A stretch of DNA of 64,000 bases from Rothia mucilaginosa (GCF_001548235.1 NZ_AP014938.1:1054001-1118000); one strand, 5' to 3'; positions 25,632-34,556 are shown, numbered from the stretch's first letter. Numbers and translations are program-made. Notes: generated by a model not told the origin, from the letters alone.

Positions 25632-26817
25632 ACTCACCCGTTTAGGCGGACCCGGCAAGTTTGGTGCCTGGGTCCGCTACGGCGGTAAGCCCATTACCCA
25701 GAAGCAGCTCGATTTTGCGGTCAAGAACTACTCTGTCGCAATCCTGCAGCCCTGGGAACTGGACGCGGCACGCTACCTGAAGAAGCGTGCACCTCAAATG
25801 GTGGTGCTGGCGTATAAGTGCCTGTCCTCCACCCGCTCTTACGAGCCCGGCCCGATTTATTCTTCGGGTGTGTCTTACCCGCTGGCTGTGTCGATGGCGA
25901 ACTCCGGTAAGGATTTCTTCGCCCACCGCCTCAACGGCGACCGTATCGAGTGGAAGGGCTACCCCAAGCACTTCCAGATGCAGGTGTGGAACACCGACTA
26001 CCGCTGGCACTGGGTGGACGCTGTGGTGCGCGAAATGCGCAACTCGCCCTTTGACGGGGTTATGGCGGATAACGACGTGGAGAACGACTACTACGGTCTG
26101 GACCTGCCCATTCAGGGCGTGGAGTCCATGACGAAGATTCGTGAGCACCTGGATTTTCTGGTCGCGTACGCCGGTATTGAGCTGAATAAGATTGGCAAGA
26201 TTCTGGTGCCCAATATTGCTGAGTCGCGTCTGCGTTACGGCAAGTGGGAGCGTCACAGCGCCTACGGTGGCGGCTTTGAGGAGGTGTGGCTCGGCTGGGG
26301 TCCGAACGACTACCTGTCTTCGCCGTACGCCGTGATGCAGGGCCGTGAGATTGCGAACGGCTCGGCGGGCGACGTGAACCTGGGTGCTACTTTTGCGGGC
26401 CTGGGTGGCCGTAGTGCCGCTTCGCAGAAGAAGGTGACGATTCTGCGTACCCCGCTGAGCGACCGCAAGGCTGCGATTACCGGTACGGATGAGAATTTCC
26501 TCTACGGTTTGGCGGGCTTCTGGGTGTTCGGTGGAGGCGCCTTCACCGGCATCAGCGCAACCCACCACGATGCCTACGACGAGATCCCGCACGCCCCGGA
26601 GCTCTCCTACGACCTGGGGGATCCGGTCGGCGGTATTATCGCTCAGAAGACCGCTCAGACTCGTGCCTTTACTCGTGGTTGGGCTGCCCTGAACACCGGC
26701 TCGAAGGATGTGACCGTGAAGGTTCCCTCTCATCTGGTGGATGCGGCAAACCGCCCGGTGCCTTCGAGCTTCACGCTGCGGGCGCATCAGGGTGTGGTGT
26801 ACCGCCGTAAGGCGTAA
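25621..26817 (+). CDS. Glycoside hydrolase-like TIM-barrel protein (GHL15-like)
   Basis: A 398-residue protein resembling the hypothetical glycosyl hydrolase family GHL15. Features: RYGGKPITQKQLDFAVKNYS, ILQPWELDAARYLKKRAP with VVLAYKCLSSTRS (early barrel strands), WNTDYRWHWVDAVVREMR, then FDGVMADNDVENDYYG with acidic residues where barrel glycosidases carry their catalytic Asp/Glu. A small beta-rich tail follows (GWAALNTGSKDVTVKVP to YRRKA). There is no signal peptide or membrane anchor, so it appears cytosolic, unlike PelA. It starts inside the end of pelF (11-base overlap), so it is translationally coupled to it and should act on the same glycan or its precursor. Specificity and activity are unproven. 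Confidence 0.68.
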   Translation: MANKLTRLGGPGKFGAWVRYGGKPITQKQLDFAVKNYSVAILQPWELDAARYLKKRAPQMVVLAYKCLSSTRSYEPGPIYSSGVSYPLAVSMANSGKDFFAHRLNGDRIEWKGYPKHFQMQVWNTDYRWHWVDAVVREMRNSPFDGVMADNDVENDYYGLDLPIQGVESMTKIREHLDFLVAYAGIELNKIGKILVPNIAESRLRYGKWERHSAYGGGFEEVWLGWGPNDYLSSPYAVMQGREIANGSAGDVNLGATFAGLGGRSAASQKKVTILRTPLSDRKAAITGTDENFLYGLAGFWVFGGGAFTGISATHHDAYDEIPHAPELSYDLGDPVGGIIAQKTAQTRAFTRGWAALNTGSKDVTVKVPSHLVDAANRPVPSSFTLRAHQGVVYRRKA

Positions 26818-26852
26818 TTGACCGCTCATCTGCGTATATAACCTCATAAACA

Positions 26853-26897
26853 AACCCACCGGCAATATAGCCAAATGGCTATATGTACCGGTGGGTT
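26853..26897. terminator. Bidirectional terminator, Pel-like locus / GAPDH
   Basis: AACCCACCGG (26853-26862) pairs with CCGGTGGGTT (26888-26897), and an inner ATATAGCC/GGCTATAT stem closes on AAAT. It sits between convergent genes. Confidence 0.88.
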
Positions 26898-26929
26898 CGT
26901 TATATGTGTGCTAGATGAGCTGGGGTAGC

Positions 26930-28366
26930 TTACTTAGCGGGGTAGGAGGGGACGTCGTAGCCGCCCATACGCTCCAGAACGCGAATCACCTGGCAGGAGT
27001 AACCGAACTCGTTGTCGTACCAGACGTAGACAATTGCGGAGTCATCGGTCACCACGGTTGCCAGCGAGTCCACAACACCTGCGGTGCGGGAACCCACGAA
27101 GTCGGTGGAAACAGCCTCGGGGGAATCCGAGTAGCCCACCTGGCGGCGCAGCTCGCCGTCGATGGACTCGCGGCGGAACAGCTCGTTCAGCTCCTCAGCG
27201 GAACCTGCGGGCTTGGTCAGCTTCACGTTCAGGATTGCCATGGAGACATCCGGGGTGGGAACGCGGATCGCGTTACCGGTCAGCTTGCCTTCCAGCTGCG
27301 GCAGAGCCTTAGAAACAGCCTTCGCTGCACCGGTCTCGGTGATGACCATGTTCAGCACAGCGGAGCGACCGCGGCGGTCACCCTTGTGGAAGTTATCAAT
27401 CAGGTTCTGATCGTTGGTGAATGCGTGAACGGTCTCAACGTGGCCGCGCTCAACACCGTATGCGTCATCCAGAACCTTCAGTGCCGGAGTAATCGCGTTG
27501 GTGGTGCAGGATGCTGCGGAGAGGATCTTGTCCTCATCGGTGATGACGTTGTCGTTCACGCCGAACACGATGTTCTTCATGTCGCCCTTACCGGGAGCGG
27601 TCAGCAGAACACGAGAAATGCCGGGGCGGTTCAGGTGCTGCTCAAGGCCCGGAACGTCGCGCCAGCGGCCGGTGTTGTCCACCAGCAGAGCGTCCTTGAT
27701 GCCGTACTCGGTGTAGTCGACAGTGGTCGGGTCAGAGGAGTAAATGAAGCGAACCGGAACACCGTTAGCGATGATGGTGCTGTTCTCCTCGTCCACCTCA
27801 ATAACGCCCTTGAACGGGCCGTGAACAGAGTCGCGCTCCAGCAGGGATGCGCGCTTGACCAGGTCCTTATCGCCGTTCTTACGCACCACAACAGCGCGCA
27901 GGTTCAGGCCAGAACCCAGCGGCGAGGAGGAGCGCTCCAGCAGAATACGAGCCAGCAGGCGACCAATACGACCAAAGCCGTACAGCACAACGTCCTGCTC
28001 CTTAGGCTGGTCGCCCTGGTGGTTCACGGAGGAACCCAGCTGCTCGGGCAGCCACATGGACAGCTCGGGGGAGCCAGCCTCACGGTGAGCCTTGTGCAGA
28101 GCAGCAATGTTAATCGAGCATGCACCCAGGTTCAGCTCAGCCAGAGCGCGAACCAGCTCCAGGGTGTGTGCGGGGTTCAGAGGTGCACCATCAATGTGAG
28201 ATACAAAATCGTGCAGCTTCAGCAGCTCAATGACAGACTTGTTGACCAGGCTACGGCCGTGAATGCTCAGCACCACACCGTTCTCGCGGTGCAGCTTACC
28301 GATGAGGGGGATCAGCTCCTCTGCGGTAGCCTCACGGTTAACCCAGGTAGCGGTTGCAGTCGTCAC
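26930..28366 (-). CDS. gap: Glyceraldehyde-3-phosphate dehydrogenase, long GapB-like form
   Basis: A 478-residue GAPDH with an extra ~125-residue N-terminal domain before the Rossmann start VVLYGFGRIGRLLARI. This layout matches corynebacterial GapB, the mainly gluconeogenic NADP-dependent enzyme, rather than the ~335-residue glycolytic GapA. The active site SAASCTTNAITP holds the catalytic Cys; TETGAAKAVSKALPQLEGKLTGNAIRVPTPDVS and WYDNEFGYSCQV are intact. The start at GTG 28366 is chosen because AAGAAGG precedes it; the longer frame to 28426 lacks this. Whether it serves glycolysis or gluconeogenesis here is inferred only from family resemblance. Confidence 0.9.
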   Translation of the reverse strand: MTTATATWVNREATAEELIPLIGKLHRENGVVLSIHGRSLVNKSVIELLKLHDFVSHIDGAPLNPAHTLELVRALAELNLGACSINIAALHKAHREAGSPELSMWLPEQLGSSVNHQGDQPKEQDVVLYGFGRIGRLLARILLERSSSPLGSGLNLRAVVVRKNGDKDLVKRASLLERDSVHGPFKGVIEVDEENSTIIANGVPVRFIYSSDPTTVDYTEYGIKDALLVDNTGRWRDVPGLEQHLNRPGISRVLLTAPGKGDMKNIVFGVNDNVITDEDKILSAASCTTNAITPALKVLDDAYGVERGHVETVHAFTNDQNLIDNFHKGDRRGRSAVLNMVITETGAAKAVSKALPQLEGKLTGNAIRVPTPDVSMAILNVKLTKPAGSAEELNELFRRESIDGELRRQVGYSDSPEAVSTDFVGSRTAGVVDSLATVVTDDSAIVYVWYDNEFGYSCQVIRVLERMGGYDVPSYPAK

Positions 28367-28642
28367 GTATGACCTTCTTCCTAACTTCGTCGTTGGAGGG
28401 TAGGCGCGACGGTGCTGTCGCGTCAATACCGTGCCGGGCGTTAAAGACCCGGCGTCGGTTTAAGTCTAACCCGTGCGAACCCCTCTAGAGCCTCAAAATT
28501 AGTGATATTGGGGCTAAAAGTCAGAAGAGGTAAAAGTCAGTTCCTGCACCCGCCCGGCAAGCCAACACAAGCCCTCAAAAGGAAAAGTAAAACCACTTCA
28601 AATACCCACAAAAACACACCCCACGACATGGGAAAACATAGG

Positions 28643-28655
28643 TAAAATTGAAACC
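28643..28655 (+). promoter_or_regulatory. Probable leaderless -10 box of the PfkB kinase
   Basis: TAAAAT (28643-28648) ends seven bases before the ATG at 28656 and no ribosome site is visible. The -35 region is unremarkable. Confidence 0.45.
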
Positions 28656-29591
28656 ATGTTGACTGTAATCGGTGAAGCACTCGTAGACGTCGTCCACCAG
28701 CACGACGGAGAAACCCGCGCCTACCCCGGCGGATCGCCCATGAACGTAGCCGTGGGCGCACGCCGCCTCGGCCACCCCACCAACTTCGTCGGCCACTACG
28801 GCCCCGACGCCTACGGCAAGAGCATTGACGCACACCTGGAAGCATCCCAGGTGACCCTGCCCTTCGAACACAGTGCTGAGCGCACCTCCGTCGCCCAGGC
28901 AACTATCGGTGCCGACGGCGCAGCAGAGTACGAATTCGACATCACCTGGTCCCTCGACTCCGTCGCCGAGAAGCTCACCGAACTGGCACGCACCTCCGAT
29001 GCAGTGCACACCGGCTCCATCGCCGCCATGCTCGAACCTGGCGCGCACGTGGTCGCCGCAGCCTTCGAAGCCGCCCGCGACAGCGCCCTGCTCAGCTACG
29101 ACCCGAACTGCCGCCCCACCCTCATCCACAATGTTGATGAGGGCCGCGCCTGGGCTGAAAAGTTCGTGTCCCTCTCCACCGTTGTGAAGGCATCCGACGA
29201 GGACCTGCAGTGGCTCTACCCCGAGCGCTCCCTCGACGACACCGCCCGCGCGTGGCTCGACCTCGGTGCAGAGCTGATGGTTATCACCCGCGGCGAAGAC
29301 GGTCCCATCGCCTTCACCAAGAAGTACCCCGAGGGCATCAGCCAGCCCGCACACCGCGTTGAGGTTGCGGACACCGTCGGCGCAGGCGACTCCCTCATGG
29401 CGGCACTCATTGCGGGTCTGCTCGACCGCGGTATCGCCGGCGCTGAGGCGCGTTCCAAGGTCGCCGCACTGACCGCCGAAGACATCGCCGACCTGCTGCG
29501 TTTCTCTGCAACCGCAGCCGGCATCACCGTTTCCCGCGCGGGCGCTAACCCGCCCACCCGCGAAGAACTCGACGCCGTACTCAACGGCTAA
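28656..29591 (+). CDS. PfkB family carbohydrate kinase (fructokinase-like)
   Basis: A 311-residue ribokinase-fold sugar kinase. Evidence: the first PfkB signature GGSPMNVAVGARRLG near residue 25, and the second, DTVGAGDSLMAALIAGL, near residue 243 with the catalytic Asp and anion hole. Fructose is the common substrate for this subgroup; other ketoses or nucleosides are possible. No sugar transporter or hydrolase adjoins it. The start follows a TAAAAT -10 box by seven bases and lacks a ribosome site, so the mRNA may be leaderless. Confidence 0.9.
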   Translation: MLTVIGEALVDVVHQHDGETRAYPGGSPMNVAVGARRLGHPTNFVGHYGPDAYGKSIDAHLEASQVTLPFEHSAERTSVAQATIGADGAAEYEFDITWSLDSVAEKLTELARTSDAVHTGSIAAMLEPGAHVVAAAFEAARDSALLSYDPNCRPTLIHNVDEGRAWAEKFVSLSTVVKASDEDLQWLYPERSLDDTARAWLDLGAELMVITRGEDGPIAFTKKYPEGISQPAHRVEVADTVGAGDSLMAALIAGLLDRGIAGAEARSKVAALTAEDIADLLRFSATAAGITVSRAGANPPTREELDAVLNG

Positions 29592-29604
29592 ATAATCTAC
29601 GCCT

Positions 29605-29636
29605 CGCCGGCGGATAGCTCACTCTGTCCGCCGGCG
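29605..29636. terminator. Hairpin after the sugar kinase
   Basis: CGCCGGCGGA (29605-29614) pairs with TCCGCCGGCG (29627-29636). It is a strong stem without a T tract. Confidence 0.55.
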
Positions 29637-29674
29637 TCGCCATATCCACCCGCACCCCAACGCTGAGGAACATC

Positions 29675-30220
29675 ATGACCAACATTGGCACCGCACCCCT
29701 GCCCCGCGAACCCTACGCGGGCCTGCCCGACCTGCCCGAATTCACCCTGACCTCCACCGACATTCAGGACGGCGGCACCGCCCCCGAATGGATGCTCTCC
29801 GCCCTTTTCGGCGTGGCGGGCGGTCAGGACCGCTCCCCGCAGCTGTCCTGGAGCGGCTTCCCCGAGGGCACCAAGTCCTTCGTGCTGACCTGCTTCGACC
29901 CGGACGCACCGGTCCCTAGCGGCTTCTGGCACTGGACTGTCTCCAACATTCCCGCCAACGTGACCAGCATTGACACTGGCGCGGATGCACCCGCCGGCGC
30001 TCTGACGCACCGCAACGACGCCGGTGTGGCGGGCTTCCTGGGTGCTGCCCCTCCGGCTGGTCACGGCCCGCATCGCTACATCTTCTGCGTCACCGCCGTG
30101 GACGTGGAGAAGCTCGATATTGACGAGAACGCCAGCCCCGCCGTCGTGAACTTTAACCTGCTCGGCCACGGTCTGGGTCGCGCGTTCCTGACCGTCACCT
30201 ACGCGGAACCGGCGGCATAG
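29675..30220 (+). CDS. YbhB/YbcL family Raf-kinase-inhibitor-like protein
   Basis: A 181-residue PEBP-fold protein. The ligand pocket motifs are present: GQDRSPQLSWSGFPEGTKSFVLTCFDPDAP (with the conserved DPDAP) and GFWHWTVSNIP, followed by GPHRYIFCVTAVD. Bacterial members bind small anions or lipids, but their cellular role is unknown. There is no signal peptide. The gene is between the kinase and the HAD phosphatase on the same strand, about 100 bases from the latter, so co-transcription is possible. Confidence 0.93.
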   Translation: MTNIGTAPLPREPYAGLPDLPEFTLTSTDIQDGGTAPEWMLSALFGVAGGQDRSPQLSWSGFPEGTKSFVLTCFDPDAPVPSGFWHWTVSNIPANVTSIDTGADAPAGALTHRNDAGVAGFLGAAPPAGHGPHRYIFCVTAVDVEKLDIDENASPAVVNFNLLGHGLGRAFLTVTYAEPAA

Positions 30221-30322
30221 CGGCACACCGGCTCGCTGGCACAGTCTAACGAGCCCCGCGCCCTAACCAGCCCTGCACCCTGCCCAGCACCGATACACCC
30301 CACCACTGAAGGCAAACACTGC

Positions 30323-31135
30323 ATGATTAAACTCATCGCCAGCGACCTGGATGGCACCCTCATCGGGCACGATTTCCGGTTCCGTCCGCGGACCCTGCGC
30401 GCCCTTGAGGCCGCCCGCGCCGCCGGGATTGACATCGTCTTCGTCACCGGCCGCCCGAGCCGCTGGCTCACGCCCCTGCGCGAGCAGACCGACTTCGACT
30501 CCTACGCCATCTGCTCTAACGGTGCCGTGGTGTACCACCTGGGCGCGAACGAGGTGGAAGAAGTTAACGGCGCTGATCCCGTGGTGATTGCCCGTACTCA
30601 CGAGCTGCTGGAGCCCATGTTCCCCGACGCCACCTACACTCTTGAAACCGTGGATACCGTCTACATTCAGGGTCCGTACGAGGGCGGTGAGGTGCTTGAG
30701 GGTGCCCGCGTGGTGGAGGCGAAAATCGCCGAGGCGCTCGAACGTATTGGTTCAACCCCGGTCATTAAGTACCTGATTCGTGTGCCCGGAATGGACCCGG
30801 ATATTCTACAGGCACGCGTGCATCAGGCGGTGGGTTCGCTGGTGTCGGTGACCCGCGGCGTGGTTGGTGAGCCGCTCGTGGAGATGGGCTCGAAGACCGT
30901 GAATAAGGGACGGATTTTGGAGAAGTTCGCGGCGCGCCACGGCATTGAGGCGCACGAGGTGATGGCCTTTGGCGACATGCCGAATGATGCGGAGATGCTC
31001 TGCTGGGCGGGGGAGAGCTTCGCCATGGCCTCGGGCCAGCCGGCACTCATTGCGAAGGTGGGGCGCACCTGCCCGTCCTTCCATGAGGATGGTGTGGCGC
31101 AGACGATTGAGGCGATGCTCGCCGAACGGTCCTAG
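30323..31135 (+). CDS. Cof-type HAD-IIB hydrolase
   Basis: A 270-residue HAD phosphatase with a class IIB (Cof) cap. Motif I is DLDGTLIG (residues 8-15, nucleophile Asp), motif II is VTGRPS, the late Lys is in GSKTVNKGRILEKF, and motif IV is FGDMPNDAEML. Such enzymes dephosphorylate sugar phosphates, FMN or pyridoxal phosphate; the substrate cannot be predicted. It ends about 200 bases before the AlbA regulator. Confidence 0.92.
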   Translation: MIKLIASDLDGTLIGHDFRFRPRTLRALEAARAAGIDIVFVTGRPSRWLTPLREQTDFDSYAICSNGAVVYHLGANEVEEVNGADPVVIARTHELLEPMFPDATYTLETVDTVYIQGPYEGGEVLEGARVVEAKIAEALERIGSTPVIKYLIRVPGMDPDILQARVHQAVGSLVSVTRGVVGEPLVEMGSKTVNKGRILEKFAARHGIEAHEVMAFGDMPNDAEMLCWAGESFAMASGQPALIAKVGRTCPSFHEDGVAQTIEAMLAERS

Positions 31136-31196
31136 CCGCCTAGCACTAGTTATCTAGCATGAACCATCCAGCATGAGCGGCTGGGTGAGTCTCCGC

Positions 31197-31336
31197 AGAC
31201 ATAACAGACATAACTCAGACATAAACTTTTATGTCTACACATAAAAAATTTGAGTCTAGACATAAAAATTTATGTCTAGACTCAAATTTTTGTGTCTGAT
31301 TTACATCTGATTTGTGTCTAGACTAAAATTTTTTGT
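31197..31336 (+). promoter_or_regulatory. Dense palindromic operator array and leaderless promoter
   Basis: Three direct copies of AGACATAA begin at 31197, 31206 and 31217. An inverted copy follows, TATGTCT at 31230-31236. The core is a perfect inverted repeat with 23-base arms (31244-31266 and 31269-31291) and a 2-base centre, built from TCTAGACATAAA. Two further GTGTCT half-sites lie at 31292 and 31314. The -10 box TAAAAT (31324-31329) ends seven bases before ATG 31337, so the transcript is probably leaderless. The large palindrome could also stop transcription from the HAD gene. Confidence 0.7.
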
Positions 31337-32854
31337 ATGAACAACGTGGAATGGACCCCCGAATGGCTTGCTGAAACCATCAAACTACTGCGTACTCACG
31401 GCAGCGATACGCAGTTCATCGAGGTCAAAAAAGCCCACGGAGGCTACCCTGGAAGCCTAGATGCAACCCTGAGTAGCTTCTCCAATAGTTCCACGGGCGG
31501 AATCATTATCTGCGGCCTCGATGAGAATAATGACTTTGCACCTGTAGGCGTATACGACCCTGCAGACCTAGAAAAAACTCTCGGCAACAAGCTCCGCAGG
31601 GGCCTCAAGCCGCCGAACACCATGGAATCCGGCACCATCCTCTACGAAGACGCCAAAATCTTTGTTGCCACCATCCCTCCGCTGCCTCCCTACGAACGCC
31701 CCGCCTACATTGGCGGTAAAGCGTACGTGCGTTCCGGCGATGGCGACCACGAAATGAGCCGCCACGAAACCGACCTGATGGTGGCTCAGCGGACACGCAT
31801 CGGATTCGATGAGGAACCGGTGGAATACACCTCCCTGGCTGACCTAGATGAAGGCCTCAAAACTGCCTATCTGCGAGACGTACGCGCTAAATCACGCCGC
31901 CTTGCTACAAGCTCCGATGAAGAGGTGCTCCGCCGCAAGGGAATTATTGCCCTCGGAACCGACAACCTTTCCCTTGCGGGCTTGTACGCCTTGGGTGCCT
32001 ACCCTCAAGAGTTCAGGCCCTCGCTCAAAGTCACCGGAGTCGTCATCGACCCAAGCGGTAAAGTCCGTAACCTCGACAAATTCGAAGCGGACGGCCCCAT
32101 CCCCGCCATGCTCGAAGAGACCCTGGCATGGGTCAAGCGGAACCTGGCACACCCGGTTGTTGAGCTGACCAATGGGCACCTCGTCAACGGGCAGGAAGTG
32201 CCCGATATTGCCCTTCGCGAGATCCTGTCGAATGCGCTCGTACACCGCAGCCTCAACCCCAAAGCAGATACCGAAGAGGTGCGCGTCAGGATTTTCCCCG
32301 ACCGAATCTCTGTAGAAAACCCCGGCGGCCTATACGGAATCACACTCCAGCGCCTGCAAGAGTACGGCGAACGTTCCCGCGTGAACGACCGCCTGTATGA
32401 CGTGTGCACGCACGTAACAACCCCCGACGACGGATACCGAGTCATCGAGGGTGAGGGTAGCGGCATCTACACGGCGCAGGAGGCGGTGCGTCAGGCAGGG
32501 CTGAAACCCATCCAGTTCATTGACGGGGTCATTCGTTTTACTGCGATTATCAGCAGGGAGCCTCTGGATGGTGCTCATGCCGCTGACGTCGGTTCACCGC
32601 AGCAGAAGTCGGACGTAGACCCGCGCCAATCGTCACCTACGGTTCCCAGTAGCCGTCAGGAGGCGGTGCTCCTCGCTCTGCGCTCGCTACGCCACCCCGC
32701 CGGTATCGACGACATCATGGGTGCTCTTCCAGAGCCTTTTGCTGAGCTGCAGAAACCGCAGGTCCGGTACGTCCTCACGAAGCTCCTTCAAGAAGGAGTT
32801 ATTACCCGTGAAGGCGGTCGAGGCAACCGCAACACCGTGTACCGCCTGGCCTAA
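31337..32854 (+). CDS. AlbA_2/Schlafen-type DNA-binding ATPase-like regulator
   Basis: A 505-residue protein of the COG2865 type. The N-terminal AlbA_2 domain (residues ~15-150) has FIEVKKA with the E-x-K pair and SSTGGIIICGLDENND. The middle/C-terminal part has a GHKL-like ATP site: REILSNALVHRS (N-box, about residue 300) and VENPGGLYG. Residues ~430-505 look like a winged helix (LLALRSLRHPAGIDDIMGALP ... VLTKLLQEGVITREGG). These proteins are described as putative transcription regulators or defence-related nucleases. Codon choice is ordinary for the window. The palindrome array directly upstream suggests that it controls itself. Confidence 0.85.
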   Translation: MNNVEWTPEWLAETIKLLRTHGSDTQFIEVKKAHGGYPGSLDATLSSFSNSSTGGIIICGLDENNDFAPVGVYDPADLEKTLGNKLRRGLKPPNTMESGTILYEDAKIFVATIPPLPPYERPAYIGGKAYVRSGDGDHEMSRHETDLMVAQRTRIGFDEEPVEYTSLADLDEGLKTAYLRDVRAKSRRLATSSDEEVLRRKGIIALGTDNLSLAGLYALGAYPQEFRPSLKVTGVVIDPSGKVRNLDKFEADGPIPAMLEETLAWVKRNLAHPVVELTNGHLVNGQEVPDIALREILSNALVHRSLNPKADTEEVRVRIFPDRISVENPGGLYGITLQRLQEYGERSRVNDRLYDVCTHVTTPDDGYRVIEGEGSGIYTAQEAVRQAGLKPIQFIDGVIRFTAIISREPLDGAHAADVGSPQQKSDVDPRQSSPTVPSSRQEAVLLALRSLRHPAGIDDIMGALPEPFAELQKPQVRYVLTKLLQEGVITREGGRGNRNTVYRLA

Positions 32855-32875
32855 TCGAACATCGGGCTAACGTGC

Positions 32876-32920
32876 AAAAGCGGCCCGGATGGAAACCAAT
32901 CCATCCGGGCCGCTTTTCTT
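32876..32920. terminator. Bidirectional intrinsic terminator
   Basis: 18-base perfect arms (32876-32893 and 32900-32917) beginning AAAAGCGGCCCGGAT and ending in CTTTT sit between the convergent AlbA regulator and the uracil permease. Confidence 0.92.
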
Positions 32921-32965
32921 ACAGCCTACGCCTTGGGAGAATCACTCCAGCGGGCGGTCGGGCGC

Positions 32966-34300
32966 CTAGTGCACCTCAGCGCTCTTCTCAGGGTCGAAGG
33001 GCTCCAGCGGGTCGCCAGCAGCCTTCGTGTACTTCGCGATGAAGGTCATCAGGTGGAAGATAATCAGGGTCGCAGCGGTACCCAGAGCAATACCAGCGAA
33101 GGACAGCTCACCGAAGGTCCAGGTGTAGTCCGCAATACCCACAATCAGCGCCACAGCGGCGGTGGTCAGGTTGATCTGGTTCGAGAAGTTCACTCGGTTC
33201 TCGCTCCAAATACGGGCACCGAGCATACCAATCATGCCGTACAGCACGGTTGCGGCACCACCCAGAACACCCGCGGGAACGGTCGCAATTGCCGCACCGA
33301 ATGCGGGGAACATGGACAGCGCAATCGCGAAGATAGCAGCCACCCAGTACGCCGCGGTGGAGTACACCTTGGTCGCAGCCATCACGCCGATGTTCTCAGC
33401 GTAGGTGGTGGTACCGGAACCGCCACCCATACCGGCGATGGTGGTTGCCAGACCGTCCGCCATGAGGGCGCGGCCGGAGTAGTCGTCCAGGTTCTTACCG
33501 CTCATCAGAGCAACAGACTTCACGTGACCGATGTTCTCAGCGACGAGCACCAGAATCACGGGGATGAACAGGCCTGCGAGCTCCCAGTGGAACTCGGGGG
33601 TCTGGAAGTGCGGCAGACCGATGATGCCCTGAGTCTGCACAGCCGTATCAATCTTAGAGAAGTCCACCTCGCCGCGAATGACAGCGGTAATGTAGCCGAT
33701 GCCCACACCCAGCAGGATGGACAGGCGACCAATAATGCCCTTGAAGAGCACCGAAATCAGGATGATGGAGCACAGGGTCACCAGCGCGGTCACAGGTGCC
33801 ACCATGAAGTTGTCCTTAGCGCTCTTCGCCAGGTTGAAACCAATCAGCGCCACAATCGAGCCGGTTACGACCGGGGGCATGAGCTTGGTCAGCCAGCCGG
33901 TGCCAGCGAACTGAACAATCAGACCGACCAGGAACAGCGCCACACCCGCCATGACGATACCGCCGAGTGCACCAGCGGGGCCGTGCGAGTTCATGGCAGC
34001 CGCCAGGGGCGCAATGAACGCGAAGGAGGAGCCCAGGTAGGAGGGGACGCGTCCGCGGGTAATCAGCAGGAACAGGATCGTGCCGATACCCGAGAAGAAC
34101 AGGGTGGTTGCCGGCGGGAATCCGGTAATGATCGGCACGAGGAAGGTTGCACCGAACATTGCGACCACGTGCTGCGCGCCGATGCCGATGGTAATCGGCC
34201 ATGCGAGGCGCTCGTTCGGGGCAACAAAGGAACCGGGCTTGATGCTGCGGCCGTCGCCGTGGATCGACCAGTCAAAGCCGAGAAGCTTAGAGATGCTCAA
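32966..34300 (-). CDS. uraA: NCS2 family uracil/xanthine permease
   Basis: A 444-residue nucleobase:cation symporter-2 with about 14 hydrophobic segments. Family landmarks: GIGAQHVVAMFGATFLVP (the QH motif of TM1), SSFAFIAPLAAAM (TM3 half helix), VAENIGHVKSV (the substrate-binding Glu of TM8) and GMGGGSGTTTYAENIGVMAATKV (TM10). The last two match UraA-type uracil carriers. The start is uncertain: TTG 34300 has AGGAG six bases upstream, whereas the ATG at 34342 has none. The protein would supply uracil for salvage; no upp gene is adjacent. Confidence 0.88.
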   Translation of the reverse strand: MSISKLLGFDWSIHGDGRSIKPGSFVAPNERLAWPITIGIGAQHVVAMFGATFLVPIITGFPPATTLFFSGIGTILFLLITRGRVPSYLGSSFAFIAPLAAAMNSHGPAGALGGIVMAGVALFLVGLIVQFAGTGWLTKLMPPVVTGSIVALIGFNLAKSAKDNFMVAPVTALVTLCSIILISVLFKGIIGRLSILLGVGIGYITAVIRGEVDFSKIDTAVQTQGIIGLPHFQTPEFHWELAGLFIPVILVLVAENIGHVKSVALMSGKNLDDYSGRALMADGLATTIAGMGGGSGTTTYAENIGVMAATKVYSTAAYWVAAIFAIALSMFPAFGAAIATVPAGVLGGAATVLYGMIGMLGARIWSENRVNFSNQINLTTAAVALIVGIADYTWTFGELSFAGIALGTAATLIIFHLMTFIAKYTKAAGDPLEPFDPEKSAEVH

Positions 34301-34465
34301 AGGGAGCTCCTGAGGTGAATGTGGTGGTGTATAAAATTCCACATAATTCTACGCGCATATGGGTTTAGGTCTCAGCTAAACGGGTGTAAATATGAGCAGG
34401 GATACGTTGAACAGGGCATATATTCTCTTATCGTGGGCTCTGTATCCCGTTATATAGCCCAGAAA

Positions 34466-34515
34466 GCATCAATACCCCGTATATGCGGTTCAAGGCATAT
34501 ACGGGGTATTGATGC
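34466..34515. terminator. Intrinsic terminator, 21-base perfect stem
   Basis: Arms at 34466-34486 and 34495-34515 (GCATCAATACCCCGTATATG and complement) enclose an 8-base loop. It lies downstream of the acyl-CoA dehydrogenase-like gene on the minus strand. Confidence 0.85.
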
Positions 34516-34556
34516 AAAGAGCGAATAAAAACACTCGCTACACACAGCTCAGTAGC

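Noticed and set aside
23364-25658. 764-codon minus-strand frame opposite pelF
   Set aside because: Shadow frame; Val/His/Gly/Glu-rich and without motifs.
26915-28372. 485-codon plus-strand frame opposite GAPDH
   Set aside because: The minus strand encodes a complete GAPDH with catalytic Cys; the plus frame has no family.
31197-31320. CRISPR-like repeats before the AlbA gene
   Set aside because: Repeats are 7-12 bases, spacing is 9-11 bases and orientation alternates; this is an operator array, with no spacers or cas genes.
32870-32925. tRNA-like fold at the 32.9 kb hairpin
   Set aside because: Single long stem with T tract and no cloverleaf; it is a terminator.
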